DNA of 20,195 bases from Thraustochytrium sp. TN22 (Eukaryota; Sar; Bigyra; Thraustochytrida; Thraustochytriidae): positions 1 to 20,195 of the forward strand of contig JABLUY010000361.1 in the NCBI GenBank assembly GCA_013306675.1, written 5' to 3'. Below the pieces are notes generated by a model, which ran no database searches, was not told the origin of the DNA, and worked only from the letters and a program-made list of their open reading frames with translations. This document shows, in pieces, positions 1 through 12,300 of the stretch. How positions within the stretch are numbered: position 1 is the first letter of the stretch; the number at the start of each line of letters is the position of its first letter. A program made the translations under genes and the position numbers.

Positions 1-56
1 CCTCGGCACCCTGCCTCTTTCGACCTCGGCACCCTGCCTCTTTCGACCTCGGCACC
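1..56. repeat. 23-bp tandem repeat at left edge
   Basis: A 23-bp unit beginning CCTCGGCACC and ending CTCTTTCGA occurs twice in full (1-23 and 24-46), followed by the first 10 bases of a third copy (47-56). It starts at the window edge, so the array may extend to the left. No coding potential or function can be assigned. Confidence 0.85.
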
Positions 57-386
57 GTCGTGGGGTGCCTACCGAACAGAGCGAGAGCATGCAGCTGGCG
101 CCCCGCATGCATCTCAAGAGCAGAACGCATCGACGCCGCGTCCCGTCGTATTCGGATGCCACCATCAAGCAAGGCTCTATCTAACTAAAAGGTAGGTAGG
201 TGCCTGTGGCCTGCCCGAGTCCGTCGCCGACCATGCATGTCCGTCGCCGACTCGGCTACTCGAAAAGAAGCGCGGCCGATCTATGCTATGTATGTGTACC
301 ACCACATGAAAGCAGCAAATCTTGTGTGGTACCAGTGTCTTTTTTTTCTTGATGTTTGTTGAGTGACTGTGCGATGATGATGGTCA
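57..386. other. Intergenic region, 3' flank of dynein gene
   Basis: No credible gene is present. The stretch lies just downstream of the dynein stop codon (minus strand) and probably includes its 3' UTR. It contains a direct repeat of GTCCGTCGCCGA (219-230 and 239-250) and a 7-bp perfect inverted repeat, GTACCAC (296-302) with GTGGTAC (326-332), which could form a hairpin in the transcript about 55 bases after the stop. A run of eight T on the plus strand (A on the mRNA strand) sits near 340-348. I see no AATAAA-type polyadenylation signal on the minus strand. Confidence 0.6.
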
Positions 387-3300
387 TCATGAGTCGATGT
401 TGAGTGATAGTGAGACGCCTTGGAGTACCCATTGTGAAGGATGGTGCGCAGTGGCGAGGTCTGCGGAAAAGACGAGTCCTACGCCCATGGCATTTCTCCT
501 TGCTTGTGTGACGTAGACGGGTGTTTTGAGTGTGTCTTGGAGTTTGAGTTTGGATGCCTCGATGGGAATGACGCGCAGGAGGGGTAGTTCCTGTACGAGC
601 ACCTTTGGCTCTTGCGGGACGAGGCAGGAAGCGTGGAGGTCCCATGCGGCGCCCTCGAGGTAGAGGCCGTGCACAAAGCAACCCATTTCGGGTCGGTCTT
701 GGATGTGGGTGGGTTGGGTGTGTTGTGTGACCTTGGTGTACATGACGCTCTTGTCGAGGGGCCAGTTTTTCTGTCGGCAGGCGGCCTGGACGAGGGCGGT
801 GAGGTAGGACTCGGGAATGTGGAGTCCGGATAGCCAAATGACGCTAGGCTCGCCGTGGTCGATCCAGTACATGTACTGTGCGAATCGGTGCTTGAAGTGG
901 TCGATCCATGATCCGAGTCCCTTTTGCGTGTCGGGGCATAGACGGCGCCACATGGCGGGTAGATAGCCATTGAAGAGGGAGGTGGCGAGCTCGTCGAGGG
1001 CCTCGCTCATGCCGATTTCGCCCTTTAGGGCGCGCTTGAGGTCGACGAGGGAGACGGCCATGGTGGTGACGAGCATGTTCCAGCGCTCTAGCTCCTGGAG
1101 GAGGACGACCTCGGTGGGTGAGGGGTTGCCAAGCTTCTTCTTGACGACAAAGATGTCGATGGGGTCGGGCACGCTGCGCTGTATGTTGTCGGCGGAGCGG
1201 TCAATGACCTCCTCGCGGGACATGCCTCCGGCGGAGGATGCGGTGCGCGGCTGCAGGTCGACGAGGTTCTTCCAGAGGCTGCGCGTGGCGCTGGTGAGGT
1301 AGCCGATTTCTGCGTTGGGGTGGAGGCCAAAGACGGAGGGCCCGCAGTTGAGGGGCATCTTTTCGACGTGCGCGCGGAGTGCGTCGAGGTGGTGGTCGTC
1401 GGGGAGGTCGTACTCGAAGCCGGCGCGTGAAAAGAAGAACTTTTGGCAGTCGTCAAAGAGAAAGTCGCCCATGTACTCGTCGACGTATGTGAGGAGGACG
1501 CGGCGGTCGTAGTCGTCGGAGACGCGTCCGCCGTACATGGCGCTGCCGACGAGGTAGGCGATGCTGCCCCAGGGAATCATCTCGTCTCCGTTGTGGAGGG
1601 CCTTGTTGAGGTAGAGGGAGACGAGCCTGCGCGAGACGGCGTAGTCGCTGCCGGCAAAGTCGTAGGCGACGTTGAAGCCGATTTTGCCGTACTTGCGTCG
1701 CTCCTGCACGACGGCGTGGAGAAAGGTGAGTACGTAGACCAAGGGGCGGTAGGCCGGGTGGTCGCACTCCTCGAGGACGGCCTCGTCGAGGCGGGCGAGC
1801 GTGGAGCGCATGTTGAGCTTGAGTCCGTCGGGCGGCTCGGTGACGACCTTGAGGGAGCGCTGGAGAATGCCCATGGGGAACTTCTCGGTCGGGTCGGTGG
1901 TCATCCAGAGGCGAAAGGCCGGGTTGGCCTTGTGCATGGTCTCGAGGACCTTTTCGAGCTCGCGGAGCCAGGAGATGAGGAGGTGGCAGTTTTGCAGGAG
2001 GACCCAGTGGCCGCGCGCGGCGCCCGTCTCGAGCATCTGCATGGCGAGCGGGCCCTGGCCCTGGCCCAAGGAGACGGTCTTGAAGAGGTTGCCGGAAAAG
2101 CCGAGCTCCTCGCCGAGGACCTGAATGTCGAGGGCCGGGTCGGCGCCGGGGGAGAGGATGAAGACCATGGGGGTGAACTCGGTGGACTGGTTGTAGATGC
2201 GCTGGAAGTTGAGGACGGGCGGCTGCACGTACTTTTCGCCGAGGCGCGGGTGGCCCATGATGAAGAGCTTGACGGCGTTGTAGACGCGATCGGGGCGGAA
2301 GCAGCGCGTGAGGAGGAGGCCCTCGAACGGGTTGAGGCGGTCCGCGTAGCCCTGCGGGAAGGCGGTGGTCTCGGGCGCCTCGAGCTCGTACCATGCGTTC
2401 CACGCGCGCTCCTGCTCCTCGACCGAGGCGCTGAGCCCGGCGAAGCCGTCGCCCATGGTCTCCAGCTTGAGGAGGTCCTTCCAGCCCGAGTCGGAGATCC
2501 ACTCGCAGGGCTTGTTGCGCGCCACGGGCTCGTCCGAGATGCTGGTGTCGCCCTTGAGAAAGAAGTCGAGCTGCGCGCGGTCCAGCTCGCCGTCGCCCTC
2601 CATGATCATGCAGGTGAGCTGCAGGGAGAACATGAGCTTGTGGCGCTCAAAGATGCCCGTGCAGGTGTAGTCGTAGAGCTGGCGCGTGGCCTCCTCGATC
2701 ATGTTGCGCAGGCGGTTCTCGAGGATGCCGTCCTTTTTGGCCTCGTCCAGGCTCTTTGAAAAGACCGTGAGAAAGGACGCGAGCGAGGTCTCGTACATGC
2801 GCATGAGCGTGGACAGGCCGGACAGCGCAAAGAAGAGGATGGAGCCGCGCTTGGCCACGGGCTCGTACTGCTTGCGGGCCGTCTGGATCTCCTCCTTGGT
2901 GAAGGTGGCGTTCTCGATCTGCGCGTGAATGTCCACCGCCTTGGTCTTGGCCTCCTCGAGCGTGGCGATGAGGTCCTCGTTGTCGAGGATGTTGCCCGTG
3001 GAGGAGGCGAGCGTCTTGAGCAAGGTGTCCTCGAGCTGCGCCAGCGCCTGCGTGTTGTCGCTCATTTGCGTGACGATCTCGGCGAACTTTTCCTCCATGT
3101 CGGCGCGCTCGTGGCCCACCACCACGTTGAGGAGCTGGTCCGCCAGGCCGGAGATGGTGACGCTGTAGTTGATGATCATGGTCTTGCCCATGACCTCGGG
3201 CGTGTAGTGCGGGTTGGCCAGCTTGGTGGTCAGGTAGAGGCGAAAGTTGGCGTCCCAGTCGACCTTTTTGTCGCCGATCACAATCATGCGCTGGCCGTTC

Positions 3301-6300
3301 TCCACGATGGTGTTGCGCTCCAGCACCGGGTCAATCATCGGGTCGAGCTCCTCGTCGACGTTTTCAAACAGGTACGGGTTGCCGAACTGGATGGCCAGCT
3401 CGAGGTGCTTCATAAAGTCGCCGTCGCTAAAGGTGCGCACCGTCAGGTTGGCCTGCTCCTTGCGCTTGATCCACTTGACCGCCTGCTGCTGCGGGTCGAT
3501 GCAGAGCGGGAAGCGCGAGCAGTTGGTGGTGAGGATGCCGTTCTGGATGGAGTGGTCGTCGCCGGGCAGGCCCTCGCCGTTCCACCGCTGGATCTCGACG
3601 TCGTCCGTGAGCAAATTCTCCACGCTAAAGTCCTCGGAGAGCGGCACGCCGCGCTCGCGCAGGTCCGGCTCCCAGGCCGCCTGCAGGAGCTCGCGGCGGT
3701 ACTTGCTGGTGAAGACGCCCAGGTAGGAGAGGAAGGAGGCGCCCAGCAGGCAGTCGCCCACGAGCTGCACGGTCTTGCTCTCCAGGCCGGCAATGTCGCG
3801 GCTCCAGCGCTCCTTCTCCGAGCTGAGGCCCTCGATGAGCTTGCTCGCCGCCGTGAGGCGCTTCTCCATGAGCTGCGCCTCGTCGCGCAGCGCCGTGAGC
3901 TCCTCGTTGGCCGCGGAAAAGTTGCGGTTCAGCTCGCCGAGCTGCACCTCGAGCTCCTCCAGCTTTTGCATGATCTCCGCCAGCTCTTTCTCGGCCGCGG
4001 CCTTTTGCTTCTCCAGCTCCATGACCTTTTGCTTGAGCGGCTCGACGTTCTTGGCCACCTCGTGGTACTTGACGATGGCAATCACCCACTGGAACAGGCC
4101 GGCGCCGGCCTTGGAGATCTTGCGCATGTTGTCCATGTTGAACTCCGGGTCGCGAAAGTAGGTCTTGACCTTGCGGATCATCTTGTCCGTGATGCTGTCC
4201 TTGTCGTACGCCTTGAGCGCCGCGAGAAAGTTGCCCTGGCCCATCATCGCCTTGGCGCCCTTCCACCCCGAGTTCTCGTCCTCCGTCCCGGTCGGGCGCA
4301 GGTACACGACGCACATGCAGACCGAGGCCACCGCCGGCGGCGGCGACGCGAAGGCCTTGATCTCGGTGATGTCGTTCTTGTCCAGATTGTCCAGCGCCTC
4401 GGCCGCCGCCTCGAGCGCCGGCAGCGCCTCCATGAGCTGCTCGTCCGCCTTGGCCTTTTCCGTCACGATGATCTCGTTGCTCTCCTCGAGCTCCTTCTTT
4501 TTCAGCTCCGCCGCCTCCTGCTGCTCCGCCGCGATCTTTTGCTTGCTGTCAATGTCCGCGATCATCACCTGGCAGTCCTTGGTCTTGCCGTCCACCACCA
4601 CCTTTTTCACCGCGAGCTCCTTGCTCATGGCGTCCACGGACACCTCCGCCTCCTGCAGCTTGGTCAGACCGCCGCCCAGGCGCTTGATGTTCTCCTCCAC
4701 CTTGCGCTTGTTCTCCTTCATGCTCGCGCGGTAGTTGGCCAGATAGTCGAGAAAGTTCTTGGGCGTCACGTAGTTGTGCCGCCGCAGCTCGCCGTAGAAG
4801 CGCTCGCTCGCGTCGATCACGCCCTGGTGCACCACCACCATGTGCTCCACGATCGCCTCGCGCTGCGCGTCCGGCAGCGGCTCGTCCTGCAGAAAGTAGT
4901 TGGCCACGCTCCGCAGGGCGTCCGCCGGCCACGGAAAGAACCAGTCAATCACGCACCCGCTCACCAGGCCGGGGAAGTTGCGGCACCGCACGCGCAGCGT
5001 GTCGCCGCTCGGCGACATGGCCAGCACAATGTGCAGATTGAGGCGGCACTTGCGCACGTAAAACGCCCACAAGTTGTCCTTGGTGTCAATCAGCCCGGCC
5101 GCCTTGGCCTCGCCGCGCACCGAGTTGCACGCCGCGTCCTTTTCGTCGTTCTCCAGCAGCGCGGGCACCATGCCCGTGGTGAGCATGTTGTTGATGAGCT
5201 CCAGAAAGCCCTCCTCCACCACGTGCGCGTCGGTGAAGAGAAACACCACGGGACCCTCGCCGAGCTGCCGGTAGAGCTCCTTGAGGTCGTCCCGGAACTC
5301 CTTCTCCCCGTAGCCGCGCGACAGCTGGATCTCAAAGATCTTGTACCCGCACGTAAAGGTCGCCAGCCGCGTCAGCGACTGCTTGCCGCTCCCGCCCACG
5401 CCCACCAGCAGGCAGTGGCCCAGCGGGAGGCCCAGCACGCGGTAGATGCGGCACAGGTGCTCGATGGCCATCTCAAAGAGCACCAGCGTCATCGGCTTGT
5501 TGTCCACGTTGTACAGCTCCAGCACCTCGTCAAAGACCTTGCGCACCGTGTCAAAGGTCACCAGGTCCTTGTACATTTTCGGGTCCTCTTGCTCCTCCGA
5601 CAGCCGCCCCACCGCCTGCGCAAAGTCGCCAAACAGCACCGGCTCCGCCATGACCTTGTCCACGTGCTCGGGAAAGTTCTCCGCCAAAATCCCGCAAAAC
5701 TCCTCCTGCACGAAGAGAATGTCCTCCTCGCTGATGAGCCGGTCAAAGAGAACGCGCGCGCACTCGTTGCGCCACAGCCGCACCACCGCGCCCGGGTCGC
5801 CGTCGAACTCGTCCGGCGTGGCGCGGCACAGGCCCTCAAAGATGCGACCCAGGTCGCGCAGGTTGAACACGTAGTGGAACTTGGACGGCGTCGGCGGCAG
5901 CGCCGCCAGCAGCGCGTTGTACAGACGCAGCGTGCACGACGTCAGCTTGCCGCCCAGGCTCACCACGTTGTCCTCGAACCTGTCCTTGAGGTACGCCCCG
6001 ATGATGCTGCTGTAAATCTGCGTCAGCACCGCCTCGCTCGGCGGCGTCAGGTTGAACACGTTGAAGAGCGACACAAACCGCGGGTCCACGTTGTTGCGAC
6101 CGCCGCCCGGCGGGCCCATGGCCGCGAAAAAGTGCAGGTCCTTGTAGATGCGCAGGTCCAGCTCCTTGCCGCGGTCGTACATGCTGCCCTTGCCCACCAG
6201 AAAGTGCAGCAGCGCGATCGGGGCCTGCGTGCCGTACGTGTCCACGATCGGCATGTTCATGTCGTCGATGAAGATGAGCAGTTGCTTGCCTGCCGGCGGC

Positions 6301-9300
6301 CCGTAGATGCGGCCCGTGCGCTTGTCCACCACGTCCACGATGTTGTTTTGCACGTCCAGGCTCGTCGTGCGGCTCGAAAAGTTCAGGTTCAGCTTCATGT
6401 GCGCCTCCGCCGGCTGGCTGTCGATAAAGTTTTGGATCGTCACCGTCTTGGCTGTGCCCGGGTCGCCCACAAACAGCACGGGCTTTTCCACGACCTTGGT
6501 CAGACGCAGCAGTTCCGTGTACAGCACGTTCTCCTTGGTGGGCACCAGGATGCGGTTGAATTCAAACGGCGACGGTTGTTCGTATGCAGGGACGCGTGAG
6601 CTCCACTCCACCCATCGGGACGCTTCCGTATCGTAAAAGTTGTCGTACAGCTTTTCCGGTACGGCAGTCGTTGCACATTGGCTCACGACGGCTGCAAATC
6701 GATCACGTGACGAGTCCAGGAGTTGGCCACCAATGGCCCACACGACACTAAATACGAAGAGTCCTTCGATGTCCACGTCACTGAGTTCCCGCCTTGTTTC
6801 TTCTTCTTGTCTGTTTTCTTCGTCTTGTTCTTCTCGTTGCTTTGTCATCATAAGTCCACCCAAAGCTAACATGGCATCCATGAGTGCGCAAAGTTGCTTG
6901 ACCATGCTCAAATGAGTCACAGGAACCACTTGTTCCGGGCGCTCCACAATGTCCTCACCGAGGACACCCTCGAGGACAAAGTCAATGCAGGCTGGCACAT
7001 AGGTGTCAAAGAGTTCCAGCAAGAGTTTCGACAAATGGGCACGTGCCTCGGCGTTGTTGTTGTTGTCGGTGACGTCATCTGCTGTTTTTGTAGTAGTGTC
7101 CTCGCTGTCGTCTTCGCCTTGGCTGGTTGTCGTCATAAAGCCTCGGGTACGCACCCAACGCTCGTAAAATGGACGGTAGCCAAGGTTCTTGGGGTCGACG
7201 TAGACCATACCACAGCGTGAAATGGTGGCGGGACTCGCATACTGCAAGTCATAGGTCTCCATGATGAGCTTGCAAAAGGGCTGCAAGCGAATGCGCTCGC
7301 CGTTGGGCAAGGTCAAGAGACGGTTGTCGTCCATGACCGAGTTCATGTTTTCAATCCACAGGGCGTCGACGTCACCATCAAAGATGAGCCAGCGCATCTC
7401 ATGCTCGCGGCCGGGCGGGAGCGGGTCGTTCATGGAGCGGAACAAGTTGCTGAGGACGCCGTCGGTCCAGTCGCGCGTGACCGGGTCGAGCTCGCCGTAG
7501 AGCTCCGGCAAGGTCTGCGCCTTGGGGTTGAGCACGGACATTTTGATGCTCTGCGCAAAGGAACGGCCCTGCGCGTCCTGGAGGCAGTCCAAGACCACCG
7601 TCTTGCCACCGCCCGTGGGACCGACAATCATGCAGGTGTGGCGCGTGAGCATGGTCTCGTACATTTGAATGGTCTTGTCGACCTGCAGCTGAAAGGTGTC
7701 CTCGTCCGTGGGGCGGAAGCTGTTGCGCTCCAAGTAGGCCTCAATCTCCACCTTGAGCACCTCAAAGGAGACGCGCGGGCAGTCGAGGCCCGGGAAGAGG
7801 TCCGCGATGAGGCCGCGGAAGAGCGGCACGTCATCAAAGACGAACTTGGGCATGTTGGAGTCGCGCAGCGCGCGCATGAGCACCAAGTCCTCCGGCATCT
7901 CCGCGTACTGGCGCTTGAGGCCGCCCGCCATGACCAGCACCGACTTGAGCGCGCGCAGCCCAAAGTCGTAGTGGTACTGCTTGGACAGCTGGCCCTTGGC
8001 GAGCGAGTAGAGCGTGGTCATCTTTTTCGCGAGCGCGCGCGCCAGCCCAAAGCCCTCGGAGAAGAGCATGATCTCGCAAATCTGCAAGAGGTCCGGCACG
8101 ATCATGGTGACCGGCCGAAAGAGCGCCTTGAGGTTGTCCGGGAGCTCCGTGCGACCCGCGTAGCCGGGGTTCATCGTGACGAAGACGCCAATCTTCTTGT
8201 CGAGGCCAATCTCGGAGCCGAGCCCAATGTCCACCTTTTTGCGGCCGGCCTTGAGGCCGCCCTGGATCGCCTGCAGCTGCGCCGACACCACGGAGAGCAC
8301 CTCAATGTTGATGCGGTTGAACTCGTCAAAGCAGCCCCAGGCGCCAATCTGCGCGAGCCCGGAAAAGATGGACCCCATCGCCTTCCAGTCCAGCCCCTCG
8401 CCGCAGTTGATGACAAAGCACGGCAGCGCCATGCCCTTGGCCAGGTCCTTGACCGTCTCCGTCTTGCCCGTGCCGGCCGGGCCGGCCGGCGCCGTGCCCA
8501 GGTTGAACGTGTGCGCCTGCGTGATGGTCATGTAGCAGCGATCCGTCAGGGGCGTGATGACGAGGCGCCCGTTCAGGCCCATGAACTCGTACCCGTAGTC
8601 GAAGGAGCCCGTGCACTGGCCGATGCGCACGTCGTCCGCCTCGCGGTCCCAGTAGAAGCGCAGCTGCGACTCCCAGGCGAACTCGCGCTCGTCCAAAATG
8701 GAGTCGCGCACGAACTTGTCCACAATGTCGCGCGCGTGCACGTCAATGATGAGCAGCGTGTTCACCTTCTTGCGCATGTGGTTGGAGATGTCCTGGCGCA
8801 CCTTGTCCACGAGGTCGTTGAGCTGGCCCGTGAGCTTGTCGGCGAACTGCTTCATCGCGTGCTTGTTGCCGTCCCGGACCCGCTTGAAGACGTCCTCCAC
8901 CTCCCAGGTCCACCAAATCTGCGTGCCCAGCAGGCCGGCCATGCCCAGCGTCTCGTCCACCCACTCCACGCGGTCCTCCTTGGCGTACGAAAACGTGCCC
9001 TCCTTGCTGATCTTGCGCAGCGACCGCCGCATCTCGCCCTCCACCGTCGTCATCCACGACTCCACCGGCCCGTCCACCGCGGCCGGCGTCGCGAAGCCAA
9101 ACTCCTCGTCCTCGCTCGACCCCATGCCCACCACCGTCTTGGCGCCGCGGCCAAACTGCAGGTACTTGGTGTTGTCAAAGAGCTTCAGCATGTGCACCTG
9201 GATGGACGTCGGGTCCGAGCTGCCCAGCACGCTGAGCAGCTCGTCGTCCGAGATGAAGAAGAAGCGCGGGAACGAGTTGCGCTTGGTGTCCAGATAGTCC

Positions 9301-12300
9301 GAGAGCGACTTTTGGCACAGGTCCAGACGCTCGCTGAGCGCGCGCAGCGTCTCGATGCGGTTCTCCGCGTGGCACGCCTCCACCACGTTCGGGCCCTTGG
9401 ACGTGCTCACCATGACCGCCTTGAACGCCTTGTCCACCTGGTCGAACTTTTTCGCCTCCTCCGGCAGCTGCATGCGAATGTCCTCCGCGCCGATAAAGAT
9501 GGACTCCAGGTACATCCACTTGCTCTGCACCTTGAACCACACGTCCATCGTCTCCAGCACGTGGTTGAGCTGCTTCTCCCACTTGCGCACCACGTCCGCG
9601 AACGACACCACGAAGCGCGACCCGCCCATGGTCTGCAGGTTCAGCATGTTGTCCTCCAGCTCCAGCTTGATGTCGTCGCACGCGCGCAGGACAAACCCCT
9701 TGTCCACGCCGTTCTTTTTGTACTTGGCCACGCCAAAGTTCGTCTCCTTCCACTTTTCCTCAATGTCCTTGAGCGCCTTTTCGATCTTGGCCTCCTGGTT
9801 GCCCTCGTTCACGATCTCCGCGATCTCCGCCTCGAACCGGGCCAGCTTCATCTCGAACAGCGCGCCCAGCGTGAACGTCTTGGGGTCCATCTCAAACACG
9901 ACCCCGGTCACCTTGCTCAGCTTGTCCCAGTGCCGCTTCTTCATCGCGTCGTTCTTCAGGCTCTGGATGAGCGGAATCGAGTCGCGGAAACGCACAATCG
10001 CCTCCTCCACCGCCTCGTACGTGGCCATGGCGCGCAGCTCCTTGGGCAGCTTGCGTAGCTTCTTCTCCAGGTCCTCTGCGCCCTTGAGCAGCGCGTGCAC
10101 GTCCAGCTCGCTCCACAGCATGCTCGACATTTCCGCCTCGAACGACTTGAGCTCAGCGTACATGCCGTAAATCTGCTGCAGCTTGCCCAGCTCCGTCTTG
10201 ACCTGGTTCAGCTCCGGGTACGACGTAATGTCCAGGTTGAACAGTTTTTGCGCGTTCACAATCTGTTCGCGCTCGCGGAACATGGCGCTCACCTTCTCCA
10301 CGTATTGCTCCACCAGTTCCACGCCCTCGTCCAGCTCATCATTGTTCGACTTGGACCCCGGCCCGCTCGAATCGAACGCGCGCTTCAGCACGCGCACCGT
10401 CGTCACAAACGCCTCTGCCGACCCTTGCGTCACCTGTCGAAACTCCTCCTTGACTTGGTTCATGCGCAGGTCCTTGGTCTTGGAGTCCAGCACCAGTTGT
10501 CGCCACGTCTCGTCCAGGCTCTGGGCCTGTGTAAAGGCTTGCTCCGCAGCGTTTTCCTTTGTTGCTGTTGCTTCGTCTTCTTCCTCCAAATCTTCCGAAA
10601 AGGTCGCAAGACGCTCGGGACCCAAGCCAAACTTGCTCAACGTACGGAAACTCTCCATAATGTCGAAAATCTCCAGCTCCTTGACCATGGTCTTGTCCGT
10701 CACCGTCGCAATCACATGCAACACGTGCTTGAGTTCATCCAGGTCCGTCGGATCCGAAGAGAGCACCTCGCGACTGCGCTCCACCTCCTCCAAGACGCCA
10801 TCCAGACGCGACTTGGCAATCTCGTACAGCACGCGCCCGTACTCCACGCTCCACGTCTGGGCGCGCGCCGCCAGCCCGGCCTGCACCGCAAAACAGTCGA
10901 TGCGCAAAAAGTCAATGTCCTTGCGCGACGTCTGACCGCGCACCGTCTCGGACAACTTCTCGTAGATGGCAATGCGCGTGTCAAAGTAGACGCACGAGGG
11001 CTTTTTGTTGTCGCGCAGGCGGCCCAGCTGTTCCTTGCGCTTGGCGTCCCACAGACCGTACACCTCGTCGTACCGCTGCCACGTGTCCAGGTACCGCCGC
11101 ACCGTGGCAAAGGTGCGCTGAAAGCTGTGGTTCAGACCCAGCATGAGCTTGATCACGTGCGGGTTGCGCGACACGTCCTGGTAAAAGCTGTACACGATCG
11201 GGTCTTCGTCCTCGCTCACCACCACGGCTTCGCACTCCTTGCACGTCCCACGCATCCACCGCGTAAAGCTCTTGGAGCTGTCCACCACGCTGCGCACGAT
11301 ACGGCTCACGTACTTGTAAATGTCCGTCAGCGCCGGCGACACGCTCACCTCGCTCCCGTTCAGCGTCGCCTGGACACGGCACAGGGGGGGGGGGCTTGAT
11401 GGCCTCCTTGTCGTCCTCTTCTCGTGCTCCCTCGTCGTGATCGGTTCCTGGTCCTGGTCCTGGTCCTGCTGCTTTTGTTACAACAGCGTTGTTCAAGTTG
11501 AGCACAATCTCAAACGAGGCCATGCCGCGAATCACCATGGTCGTAATGGCATTGTACATGCGCTTCTCCCAGTACTGGTAAAACTCCGCCAGCACCGGGC
11601 TCGCGCCCGTGTTGGACGACGCCACAATCTCCTCCACCTTGACCAAGAGAGGCCCAATGGACTGGTACTTGCGAACCAAGCCGGCCACGCGCTCCTGGAT
11701 GGACTTTTCCAGCGTCTCGTACAGCACCGAGATCTCCATGGTGCCGCCGGCGCCGGCGCCGGCGCCGCCGCCGACGATGCCAAACTGACGCACCTCAATC
11801 AGTGCCGCCTGCTCGATCGCCTCAATCACGTCCTCAATCATGGACGAGCTCTTGTGGATTTGCCCAATCACGCTCTGGAACTCGCTAATCGCCTTGCTGC
11901 AACGCTCAATCAGCGTCGAAATGTGCAGCGAGCACCAGTTGCACGGGTCAAACCCGTGCCGCAGCTCCGCCTTGAGATCACGCAGCCGCGACGCCACCAG
12001 CCGCCGCTCCACCGGACGCAGGCTCGCCAGAATCCCGTGGTAGTTGTCCAGCATCTCGCGCAGCGACTGCACATAACCATGGTACTTTTCCTCCTGCAGT
12101 GCCACGTTTAGCGCCGCCTCCGGCACCTTGTACCCCATGCGGTCCAGGTACTTGGTTTCGCGCACCAGACGCACGAGCTCTTCGCTAAAGTTCACGTAGT
12201 ACGGTGGCTCTGGCAGATTGTCGCTGGTGAGCGCGGGACCCGGCAGATCGTCGCTGGTGAGCGCGGGACCCAGCACCGGTTGCTGCAGCAACAAGCTCGT

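Noticed and set aside
2925-6599. A 1,224-residue open frame on the plus strand inside the dynein gene
   Set aside because: It is antisense to dynein AAA3-AAA5 and stalk. Its Leu/Val/His/Arg-rich translation is typical of a GC-rich gene read backwards, and no domain is recognisable.
7401-10058. An 885-residue open frame on the plus strand
   Set aside because: Antisense to the dynein linker, AAA1 and AAA2, with the same biased composition. It is explained by codon bias in the real gene.
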